A stretch of 64,000 nucleotides of DNA, from positions 170,812,476 through 170,876,475 of the forward strand of contig OZ038378.1 in NCBI GenBank assembly GCA_964036045.1. The letters are read 5' to 3'. Below, in pieces: positions 40,201 to 52,600 of the stretch. The stretch's first letter is position 1. Every line of letters begins with the position of its first letter. The stretch is from Eutreptiella sp. 'Long Island Sound 2002' (Eukaryota; Euglenozoa; Euglenophyceae; Eutreptiales; Eutreptiaceae). The position numbers and the translations under genes are program-made. Under the pieces are notes generated by a model, which was not told the DNA's origin, made no database searches, and saw only the letters and a program-made list of their open reading frames with translations.

Positions 40201-43200
40201 GCCGATGCATGAATGGCCAGGCACGCGACGTCATGCAAGCGCATGTGGTGAGCATACCATCCTCTTCCATTGCGTCATCTGCATTTTTGATGTGTTTGGT
40301 CTTCTTTTTCTTCTTCTTCTTCCCACCGTCACCATCCTGCATCCGAATGCACGTGTGCTTTGACTTGGCGGGCAACAAAAACACAACACTATGGGAATGG
40401 GGTGGGGGATGGATGGACAACAAATAATTACACCAACAGGGAGTTGGGAGGCGGGGGGGGGGGGGGCTGGACCATGATGGTGGAGGAGATTTGGCGGTTA
40501 GTACTTCCAGTTGGATGCACTTGGTTGTTTTTCGTGGAGGACTGCCTCCGGGCTGTGTGTGGCTGTGTGCGGAGAGGGGGGGGGGGGGCGGGGGGTATGG
40601 GAGGAGGGAGGATGGGGGGGACTGCCCCCGTGATGGCCCCACAGCGGTCAATACCCAGAAACCGCCCCCAATTTGCATTTCTAGCGAGCGCCCCCACTGA
40701 AACACAAGAAAGCCACCTCCCACCTTTAATGGATCATGACATGGGGAGGGATTCCACACATGCCCTAACCCAGGTGCAACTGACGACAGTTCTCCAGCCC
40801 CAGCCAACTCCGAAATGTTGGTTGGCGGTATGCTCCTGGGCACCCGACGGCTGCAGTGCGGAGGCACTGAAGCAATTCGTCGGCAAAATGCCAATAATCA
40901 TGATCATTTGTTTCTGCAAATAGTCACCCACCCTGCCTCCCTCCCTCACTGGACACTGCATCTCTGGCTTGGATGACGGTTGTCCGTGTTGGATATCCGT
41001 CCTTGACACTCCACCAATTTCCCCCCCTGGCCTACCCCGGCCGCTAGCTCGCTCCCTGCCTCCCAGCCTCCTCCCTGCGACCCCCACCACCTGCACCACA
41101 GGACATCTCTGCCTTCATACACCGTCGCCCTCGTATGCATCCATCGTGTCGTGAGGATCTGCCTGACCATTTCTTTGCACTTGTTTACCTCACAATTCAC
41201 ATGTCTGGCACCAGACTGTGAACAGGCGTAAATGCTTTGCCACCGCAGCCTCCTATCAGTAACCCTGGACCCCAAACATGCTGTCTTCTGTGGCTGGTGC
41301 TGCACTGGTGCACAGATCCGCAAAAACGCCGCTTGCGTGTCATCCTTCCACACCCCTCTTTCCCACCCCCTGCGGCGCCCGTCATGGGCGGCGTTGTCTG
41401 CGCCATCCAGATCACATCTAAGAATAGGTTGCAGAGGGGCGCGTGCTGTCATGTGTATGCAAATTGCAAGGCCCATACTGCATCCTCCTTCTTGCGCTTT
41501 TTCCCCTTCTTGCCCTTGGCCTTTTTGCCCTTGGTCTTTCCGTCGGTCTTCTGAGCAATGGACAAAGATGGCCATCTCTTGTGTACAGTGCATGCAGAAT
41601 TACACGCAGAGGAATAGCACAACAGGTGGGGCGGTTCAGAACTGGCAACTCAAACATTGCATATGAAATGTATAAAAGCAAAAACAACACATAAATATGG
41701 CATATGAGCAGTGGGGGATTGCCGCTGCTTGCGCAAACACAGCAAGAAGGGTGACTGCCCTGACAATTGTTGGGATTGCAACCCAATGATATTGCCTTTG
41801 GCAATGCATCTTGAAGAGGGGTGGGGAGCACATAGGGACAAAGAACATTGAGGGGGATCCTTTTCTTGGACACAATCAGGATTTTACAAGGGGTTCAACC
41901 ACTAATTCAACCCCTTGGGGCATGGTAGGTAGGTAGACAAAATAGGCCCAAAAAGAGAGGTATGTGGTGGTTTCCCATATATGCAGGCCTGCCTGACTTT
42001 TATGCAACAACCTCTGCAGAGTGAGTTTTCATTCATCAGCTGGGCAGGGTCCAAAACTGGTTTGGCAGGTTTGTACCAATCTTCAGGGAAGCTGCCACCC
42101 ACCAACCCAAGCACCCAATGGCCAACTGAGGTAAGAAACACACAAAGAAGACCTACAACATGCTGCAATACTTCTGATATTTGATCATTAAGTGTAGTCA
42201 CATGAAGATCGGCGTGGGGAGTCTTATTTTTGAGCTGTTTGGGACAAAAACTGCAGGACCAAATTGTGTACCATTCCCTTGGGGACCCCCCAACACAATT
42301 AGGTGGGCCGAACGGTTGCTATATGGCTCCCCATAGGCTGCACGCATGGGCTATATCCCTTTGGGTCATATGGGTTATATGCACCCCCTTTGTCACCAAA
42401 TGATGACCCAAGCCTGGCCCAAGGGTCCCCAGGGTCGCCAGGGGTCGCCAGGGGTCACTAGAAAAAGTGATTTTTTCAGCCAACCCATGCCAGCTTGAAA
42501 GCCGGTTAGCCCTCATTGGTGGGCCCCCAAAGAGGGGCTGTTCTTGGGTATTGGAAGGTAGAACCCGGGACCCCGTCATTGGGTAAAGGGTCCAGAAAGA
42601 AGGAAAAGCTGAATGGGAACTGGGTCTGGATCGACGCATAGTGGATGCAATGGGACTAACCAAGTTTCAACCCCCACGCAAAAAAGCAGCATCCAGCTGG
42701 AAGAGGGGGGGGGGGGGAGAGGCTGAGGTCAAAATCGAAAAATTCATTGGGGGATATCTCGGAAAATGATGATCTAAAAGTGGTCAAACGGCCGTTTTCA
42801 TACATTGGGGTGTGCTTCACAAATACCCCAAAAAACAGGGTGAGAATGGCGTTCGCAGCTGCGCTTGACCTGACAACCTCTCTTTGAGATGATTTGTGTG
42901 TACCGCCTTGCCTGTGGCCCCTTAAATAACATGACTCCTGCGGTGGCTATAGACCGCCTTTTGTGTGCACCGCCTTGTGTAGGCACCCGCGTTCTGCTAC
43001 ATCACCCCTGCATTCTCGGGGGTCCCCAACAAAGGGGACAAAATCAGAAGTCAAAACGTACCCTAGGGGTCACCATGATGCTCCTAGGACCCTTGCATTC
43101 TCGGTCCCCAATGGGTGAAGGTGGGTGAAAAAAAAAGGGTGCCTAACCTGGGGATGCTTGGGGGGTGGGGGGGGGGGGGGTGCGTCGGAACGGCCCGGCG

Positions 43201-43589
43201 GTTCGGCCGGCCGGACCGCCGGCCGGTTAGGTTCCGGCGGTCCCGCGGTTCCAGCGACACCGCCGCCGAGCCAAACCGCCGGATCCTAACCGGCCGAGCC
43301 GAACCGCCGCCGAGGGCACCGCCGGTTCATTCCGTCCAGCCCGCAGTGGCAGTTGTGCTGTTGGACATCGAATTAGGTCATGCATATACTTCTGCACTCA
43401 TTGATGCACATTAGTGTTGTCCGTGTCAGTGACAGATAGCCAGACCCCCTCTCACCAGAAAATCTGACCCGCTCTTATGCCTATCCCTCTGGAGCTGGAG
43501 GAGACCAATGCACAGATGCGCCCTGGAGTCATGGGAGGACACGACAGTGCCACCTTCTTGTCCTTTTTCTTCTCCTTCTTGGTTTTGGG

Positions 43590-43625
<36 letters not shown>

Positions 43626-46600
43626 TGCTCTGTGGCGCCCTCCCTCAACTTTTGCTGCGACAACGGGGCGTGGGCATTTGTGGAGGGATGGGACCGCAAC
43701 GGGTGCTTGCAGTTGGCCGTGTCAGACAACGGCACTGGACACACACTTGTGCACCGATTTGATGACCGCATGCGGTACTGATTTGGCCAAACACACACAC
43801 ACACACACACACATCTGTCTGTGCACACATGTGAGCATCTACACGTCGGGGAGTGAAGCAGTGCATAGCACGCGAGCGGTGTGCTTGACTATGACGGACG
43901 GCCCCTCAGATATTGTGTTCAATGACATTTCATATCTTGACAACCCTCACTTCACTTTGCTGACCTTCGTTTAATGGCTGGATGCAGGTGGTCATTTCCG
44001 GTACTGCCAGCGACTATCTGACTGGGCCTCACCAATCCTCAACAACCTTGGACAAATCTATAACACACACACACACACACACACACACAGATACATTGGG
44101 AACCGCAAAAACAAGAACAAAAGCACAAGGAGCGCGGTTGGAGAGAACTACTCTGGGGCCAGGGAGAGCCCTAGACGTTTTTCATTCTGGCGAAGAGTAA
44201 ATAGAATATGCAGTACTGGTCAATTTGCAACCAGACGCGCGCGCACACACACATACACACAAATGCACACTGGAAGAGGAAATCCAGAAGAGATGAACCT
44301 CTGGTCTCAAAAAAAAGCAAACGACACATTGGCCTGCATTTTATTCCTGCCACAAGATGCACCATATGCTCCAATATTGGACTCAGAGCACACGAGTCTA
44401 TCGCAGCATTTCTGTCTTCCCTTGAAGACAGTGTCCCTGAAATGGCCCCAATTGGGGCGGGCCAACCGTTGCCGGTATTGCTGTTGCCAAACATCCTGTC
44501 GCTCTTTGTGCTCAACAGTCTCTAATTCATTTCCCTCGTCAGAAACCCATCCTTTGTTCCCCAAAAGCGCCTTCATCCAGTTTGGTGAGAGTGTCAACTA
44601 AAGGCCAAGTAGGATTTTCATTCATTGCCCAAGGCCATTGCTGATTCAACTCCGTCACAATATATTCGTTCTTTGCAGCCCAGTAGTGAGAGCTTACCGG
44701 AATAAACCGGACATGGTCTTCGGCGGACGTACCGGCTCGGCGGACAAGCGGCCGGTTTATACTGTCCAGTGAGTAGTGAGGGCAAGGCAACGAGGGGTTT
44801 CATTTGGGCAACACAGTCCCTAACCTGGAAACCATGCACTGCATTTGGCCAGGTGCTGTAAGAGGTGGTGGGCCTGTGGTGGAAAATGCGGACACTGGGA
44901 GAAATGCCTGTCCTCTCCAGGAATCTTTTTGGCTTCCACAAATAGCGATCAGCTTCGGGTACTATCAAATGACGATGCACAGCAAGATGTGACACTTCAA
45001 TCGTGGCTGTAAGCAGTGGCGCCTACACCGCATTGCCATCCGAAATCACTGCTCACGTGTGCGAATCTGAAAACGCACACTCGGTTGTGTCATTTGTTCA
45101 CAATCGCAGTCTCCCATGCGAAAAATGCAAATTCCGAGTACAAACCTCTGGCAAGAGCCTCTGCCTCTTCCTTCTCCCGCTGCTCCTTCTCCAGCTTCTT
45201 CTTCTTCTGCTCCTCCAAAAACCGTTTCTCCCACTCCCTCTCCTTCCGAATATTGTCCCTCCAGCCCTCCTTCATTTTGGGCTCCTCCCCCAATTGAGTC
45301 TTGAATTCTCGCATCTTCCGCTTTAATTGTGCAAGGATGTTCTGGCGCTGCTCACTGCAGACAAGTGGCGAGAATGCCAACAGAAATAGGAAATTTTCAC
45401 TAAGGGTTGTGGAGAGCTGTTGAGGATTGCGCACGATCGGAGGGTTGTTGCGGGTTTTGGAAGAAGATTGTAGAATGGCATTGAAAGTTGCTGGGAGTTG
45501 TTGTGCGTGGGCCAGAATTAGTAACAGCCAGGCATGAATTTTGTGCGGGCTGTGAACGGCAGAATGCTGGAGAAATGTGGGAAATTGGGTTTGTGAGGGT
45601 TGTTAAGGGTGGTGGATGGTTGGGTGCCTGTCACCAAACGAAAAAAACTGCCAATTGCTGTTTCCCGCCGACAACTATCCGTCGACCGCCAGGAGTCACT
45701 CAACTGCGTTGGGGCGTTGGGCGGCCCTCCACAACAACAACTTGGGCCAAACATGAGCAGCAGCATTGGCACAGGACAGGACTGAGACTTGTCTTGCAGA
45801 TCCGGCGGCACAGATTTGAGCTGGTCCTGAACCATCAAAATGAGGTCGGGGACGCGCGCCTGGATGCCACGCCCCAAGAGGCGGTATGCACGGGCTTCAG
45901 ATGAGCTCTTGGCGGTGACCGTGGGCCGTAGGTTGCCTCCTGGGACCTTGAACGGCAGCACTGTGTAAAAGAGCGCCGGATGGTGAGGGTTTGCAGCATA
46001 TGGCACAGCGAATTCAACAGCACCCTGCAACACTCGTCTACCCTCTTCAATTCTGTCCAATCCTCTCCAACGTTCTCCAATCCTCTCTAATCCTCTCCAA
46101 CTCCCACCAATCCTCACCCGCCATTCCAATCTGCCCCAACCCTCTCCGATCCTCACCAGCCCTCTCCGATCCTCTTCAACAGTCCCACCCTGTCCAATCC
46201 GCTCCGCCGTCTCCAACCCCGTTGAGGCCTCTCCAACCCGCTGCATCCCTCCAATCCCCTCCAATCCCCTCCAATCCTGTGCAACCCTCTCCACTCCTCT
46301 GCAATCCTCTCCAATCCGCTCCAGCCCTCTCCAGTCCCTTCCAACCCTCTCCGATGCTGTCCAGCTCTCTCCAATCCGCTCCAGGATTGAACTGGATTGA
46401 AGAGGATTGCAGACAATTGGAGAGGGTTGCAAGCGGTTGGGGAGAATTGCAGAGGGTTGGAGAGAATTGGAGAGGATTGGAGAGGGTCACAGAGGATTGG
46501 AGGGGATTGGAAAGGATTGAAGAGGGCTGGGCAGATTGGATAGGGTTGCAAAGGATTGGAGGGGGCTGGCTCACCAGAATTCTCCAATCCTCTCCAGCCC

Positions 46601-49600
46601 TCTCCAATCCACTTAAGCCATCTCCTGTCCTCTCCAACCCTCTCTAACCTTCGCCGACCCTCTGCAACCCTCACCAATCCTCACAAGCCCTCAACCTCCT
46701 CAACCCCTCCCACCCTCTCCGGCCCTGCAGCCCCCTCCAACTCTCTCCAACCATCTCCAATCCTTTCCTCTCTAGCTCTCGCGAGGCATCTCCAGTCCTC
46801 CTCAACACGTTTGACCCTGCAGCACGCAAAGACATACTTGGCAAATCCAAGGTATATCTTAATATGTATGCCTCCACTGTCTCCACCACTTTAGTCTCCA
46901 CTTCAGTCTGCAGCCAAACCAACGGGTCAACTTAATCCAGGGCTTTCCTCATTTTTTTTGGGGGGGGGGGGGGGCACTTCCCACGTGCTCCACGCAGAAA
47001 ATGCAGTGCGACGGCAGTGGTTGACTTGACAGCGGTTGGAGGCTAACCGACGACCGCCGGCTCCAGGGGTGAGAGGGAAAAAAATTCTGGTTCCCACTGA
47101 AATGGCAATTTCTGAACCAAACCATGCTCGTGACACTTCACGAAGCACGAAGCAGTGGTAAATTGCAGCAGCTGGGTGCCAAACCGAATCGTTAAACCCC
47201 AGCAGCCTCAGGGGTCGGTTTTGGGGCGTCTTGTCAAGTGAGCCCTAGTCAAGCTCAGTGAGGCCTCGCATTCATAATAGCACTACATCAGAGGCAGCCT
47301 GAAAACCCCCTCCCATCCCCTTTAGACGACCCAAAGCCAAGCATTCGGCGTGTTCCATCAAGAAAAACGACAGCATGAGACTGTGCAGCAGAAAGTCTGC
47401 CACTTGAAACCCACAAAGGAAGCGCAGTGCAGGGCAGGGCAACAAAATGGGGGATGGAGGGCGGGTGCGATCAACGAAAGCAGGTCACATCAAAGACATG
47501 GGACTGGAAAGAGGTTGTACTTCACGGTACCCGGCCAGCGACGATGGTACAGCCCCCCCCTCCCCTCCCCACCCCCAGGCCTACCATGGGGTTGGGATCC
47601 ACCCGCCTCCCGCTTCCCTCCCCCGGGCCGACCATCTCACACCACGTGGGGTTGGGACCCAGAGCCACAAAGGGAGGCAGAATACTTGTGATAAACGGCT
47701 ACTTTGCGGACAGAGGATGCCGCTGTTACCCACACAGCCTTGTTGGGCACGGGGGCCCTTCTGGCCGATGTTTTGCTGATTGCGGTTGTTGCGGGAGTCA
47801 ACAATGCAACATGACATGGTCGTGGGCTGGTTGTTAGTGGCAAAGAGGGGCTGGGTCATGCCTGTGAAGAGTTGTTCCTACTCATCACAACGTGGTGCTT
47901 GAGACCGCAACCCAAACTGCCCCGACAACCAGCACACACGGGCCATGGAAAACGAACTCTTCACTGCAGGAATGGCCAGGTTTGCTCACCTCAGGACAAC
48001 GTGTGGGTTTCCTCCAAGTCTATGGCTTATCTGAACTGCGTCCGCAGACCGCAAAGTGGCAATGCAAGCCCCCGCCCCCCCGCTTGCGCAAAAGCACGAA
48101 GGCATCGCCTGCCGGGGGCAGAGGGCGGAAGGCAAACACAGTGCATACCTCCGGCTTCATGAGCTTCGAAGCTCCAGAGTCCCTCTGCGAAGAGCACAGC
48201 GCGAGTTCGTTGGCAGTGTGTATGCGGGGGCTCCCGGATCTTCCCCAAAGAAGGGCTCAGTTGACCGATTTCCCCTCAAGGCCCCCAGGATAGCGTGGAG
48301 ATGGCCCCTGACCCCAAATTGCAGTATTTTTGGAAGCAATGCGACGAGGGGTCCGGAAAATTGATCCATTGTCTGGGATTCAGCGCAACTGCTTCTGCCC
48401 ATTTCTGTTCACCAAAAATGGTGTTCGGTGCATTTGGCGCCAGATTTGTGAGTGCTGCTCCTGATCAATGGTGCTGGTCAACGGAGCCGCCCCCCAACCC
48501 CAATGCCCCGAATCCTTCGAAGCCCCCCCCCCCCCCCCGGGCGCCCAGCCATATGATATGGTCCCACCATGTGCCATTGCCATTGCGTATGCACAATGTT
48601 AAACCAGATCTCCAACCCCTTGCGCAGGACCTGCGGACATGTCTCCTGAAGTGTCCTCCAGCGGCCCTCACCAACACACTCGTGGGTGCTGACGCAGGAC
48701 GCCACCCTTCCCAATTGGTGCCTTGGCAGTGCTGATTGCTGTTCCCCGGGGCGCTTCGCGGCCCGCGTGCCCACTAACATGTGGCCCAAATGGCATGCAA
48801 AACACAGGACCTCAAGCGGCGGTATCGTGTGTCGAGGGCAGCGGCCTTCCTTGATGCAGTCGACGCACGCATAGACCACGATCTTGAACCGCTTAATGGC
48901 CTTAGCGATAGGTGACAGCGGCTGCCGTTGCATGTTCCGCACCTTGATCTCGGCCTGGAAACAACGAACACTGGGGTTGGAGGGCTCTGAGGTGGAGCGG
49001 GGGGGGGGGGGGTGTTGCCGGACGCCCCCCCCCTGAGGTTGTGGTCACCGATTCCCACAAATTTTCGCCAATCCCCTGCCAGGAACTTTCAGGGGGGGGC
49101 TGCCATACAGGCTGAGTAAATGTGCTGGTTGGTACCTCCGGGAGTACCCTTTGGTCTGATACATTTGGCAGAAACTGTCTTTCTTGCCTGTTCCAAGCCA
49201 CTGGGGAAAAACATTTTTATGAGGTGAGAGTGAGACAGTTGCCTCTGCTCACAGGTGCTGCTTCTGCCCCTCAGCGTCCCTCCCATGCCAGCGCCAGCAT
49301 GCTTCACACAAAGCCTTTCCCAAGACAGTGAAGTTTGGAGGGTGCTCACCACCACCGATGTGGGAATGCAACACACAGAACGCTTTCCATACGGCGTGCA
49401 GTTTGGGAGACCTGCCCAGTTGTGGAATATTGTAGTTTGTGCAAAAACCTGAAGCCCATGTGATATGCATTGAACTTGTTGTGAACACTACTGAGTGCCG
49501 GAGGGGCCAAATGGGGCACTTTACAAAAACTGTTTGTTGCTCATGTGAATCTTGTTGAACTTGCTGTTGTGAAGGTTTCTTTCCTCAACAATCTGCAATT

Positions 49601-52600
49601 AACCAGGTTTCTCTAGCCCTGCGGCGCATGCGGCCCGCTAGCATGCAACAAGCGTTCTCACAAAGTCTAGGGTTCCACATCACCAAAGGTTACCCATCAG
49701 TGGCGCACAGTCATTTTTTCTTCAAGCCCTTCGCCATGTGGTTTTTTGTGTCATATTTGTGCAATGTGCCCTGGGGCTTGGGGGGGCGGGGGGCATAAAG
49801 GCTGGTTGGTGACCATGTAGTAAAACTGTTAGTGCAATATTGGTTGTTGGTCAAGGTCAGTTCGCTGCAGTGTATGCACGTCCGGGTGTGCAAGAGCTTG
49901 GAGCTTTGGGCTTCTGCTCCCGGACCAGCAAGGCCTTAGGGGCTGGTGGTCTAGCCTCTTCCAGGGAGACAGGCTGTAGGTGCACATCGCGTTACCAGGC
50001 ACAGGCAGGTGACTGGCTGGGGCACACGCCTCCAAGTGCGGACATGCGTGCAGCTGTGTACTGCCAGCGGCCAGCCAGACGGCATGCTGCGTAATGCTTG
50101 AGAAATTTGTCCCTCATTCAGATGGAGCTGGGGGCAGCCGAACGGCAGGAGCTCAGAAGAGAGCAGCCAGCACTGACAGACTTCACATTCAGTCATTCCC
50201 AGCCAAGAAGCTTGGAAAATGCTCTCCACCACAAATGATGTGGGAAATGTAAAGCGGGGGGGGGGGGGGGTATGTGTGCAGCAGCAGAATCCAGCATCGG
50301 AGACAATTTGTTTTGCCCTTCTGCCCCCACAGCACATTTGTTTCCACTACTATTGGTGCTTGGCGCAGTCACCAACCACACTCTGGCCACCTGAACATCA
50401 CCAGCATGGTATGTGTCATCGAAAAACACAATGACAAGCACACACCACACACCAGCCAAAATTGAATGTCGAGGGCCTTCTGGCATGGCCGCATTGTTTG
50501 CAGTTTAAAGATTGTAACCTGGTTATCAAAACCTTTCTGACCAAGATGATAGTATCTTTTAACAAGTGAAAAATTTTTTCGTGGTTGTAATACATGCAAA
50601 AAGGTTACACAAAAGTAGAGAACCCCCCCCCTTTTGTTTTTTGCTTTTTTCTGGTATGGACTGATACTGCTGGTGCTGTTGGGGGACTGTTGCGACTGTG
50701 CATCGGCCCGAGAGGTTGGGGTTGGGAAAGGCGGGGCCCTGAACCAACTGACTGCTGCTGATTGGTGTCTGAATTAACACATGAAAATAAAAGAAAACAA
50801 TCTGACTGCCTTCTCAGTCCCAAGGCATATCAAAGGAGTCCTAGATTTTCTACCCACCCACCCACCCAGGCTGAGCCCCCCCGCCAGCCCCCCCCCCCCC
50901 CCCCCCGGCCCACCCAAGACCCTCACCATCCCCCCAACTTAGTGCCTGGTGAGAAGCTCTCCGTATCGATGATCCCCCAATCCCCAGACTGTGGCCTAAC
51001 CCATGGAACAGCACACGAACCTCCAGTGCCTTGCTCTTGAACTCCGCAGCGAGCCTCAAATCTCCCCAGCGACGCTCCACATCAGCCATGCGGCGGTGAC
51101 ACCCCATCAGCGCTTTGATTCTCTCCGCTTCCTCATAGAAGCAGACATGCGCTGCAGGAACAGTCGATGCATGACAGGCAGGTGTGAGAGGGCTGCGAAG
51201 CTAGCAAGGCTCAGCCTGGAGCTCAGCCTGGGCATGCGCCCAGGCCTTGTGGCTCTCGGGCTGAGGGGTTTGGTTTGAGGCATTTGAATGAAAATCCTGA
51301 AAATCTCGCAAATTGGCCAGGGCACAAGGTCAGGGTAAGGAGAGCCTGCCAGTGAGCACTTGTGGCAGTCAACCCGTGGACTTACAGCGAGGGAAAAGCG
51401 TTGAGGAGGGACAAATGCCGCGGCGTGTCATAGGGTCGTCGCCAGGCGCTGATTCCACCGGGGCACTGTCGAGCGTCCGAGTGCCCAGCTGGCCCGCATG
51501 CTGCAGCACGTGCAACATTCGAATTGCGTCACGGACACATCTGTCGCCTATTCTGCACTTGCGGGGACGACTGACATCCCTGTGCACCGCGTCCCACACG
51601 GGACTGGCCGCTTGTCCCTTGGTGTGGCGGGCAAGTCCCTATCTCCCGGGGCGCCCTCCCGCCCAAGAAAGCGCTGGCTGGGGCAGCCCTGGCACAGCTG
51701 GGAGCCCACCCCCGGGCAGGACAAGGAGGAGAAGACAGACGGACTTTATCTGATCAGTGTCTGCTCTGCAAAAGGCAGGCGATTGTAATTCTCATGCAAA
51801 TGTTTTCGTGCAAACCCCCGATGCCCTTGCGGTGTTACCTGCACGGCTCTCCACTCCACGTGCTTGAGGATGTCATACCTGGACATGTGGGCGGCAGCAC
51901 AGCACCCTCAGCACTCATCATCAACTCCCTGGAATGCCTCAACATTGGTACTGGTCTTGAAAGGTAGAAATCTACCACGCCCCATATCCCTGCGTGAAAC
52001 AGCGCGAGGTGCGGTGTACCTGGTGCATCACTCCCTTGCATGGAGATACGACGCTTCGCTGCTGCCATGCCATGTTAGTTTCCTTCCAACCGCCGTCTGG
52101 TACCCGCCAACCGCCAACCGCCAACCGAAGCCAAAATTTGCATCTTTCTTTTCCACCCTGCAATAGAGACTGAGGTGGCATTAGCAACCCGCTCTCTGCC
52201 CCCGCATCCATTAATGCATGCACGGCATTGGCAATTGTCCTTCAGCCCTGCATTCCATGGCTTCAACCCTCTCGCCAACCATTACAGCAGCACACCAGTA
52301 GCACCCTGCACCACACCCAGCCGAGGCAGGGAATGATGTCCAGATGCTGCCAGGCCCTAAAACGGACGACTGCTATGAGCCGGGTGGTGGATACCCTGCG
52401 CTGCAGGGCCACTGATGCCCGTATCAAACGCCGTATACACATCGAACAAACGACTGCTGCTGAGGATCACGCGCGACAGCATTGCAATCCCAGGCTGACT
52501 ATGATTCAGGAAAACACACAACACTAAACACTTGCCGCACACGCACAACGTACGTGCCACCAACGCCAGAATGCGCCGGCGAAGTTCGTTTTTTATCTGC

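Noticed and set aside
42279-43036. Fourth inverted-arm element with a tRNA-like core
   Set aside because: The arms match over only about 11 bases of a self-complementary GGGGACCCC block, and a box A is missing at the right distance from the box B-like sequence.
45518-46432. 304-codon minus-strand ORF as a whole
   Set aside because: Its first half is the CTCCAAT minisatellite; only the 45960-45789 part behaves as an exon.
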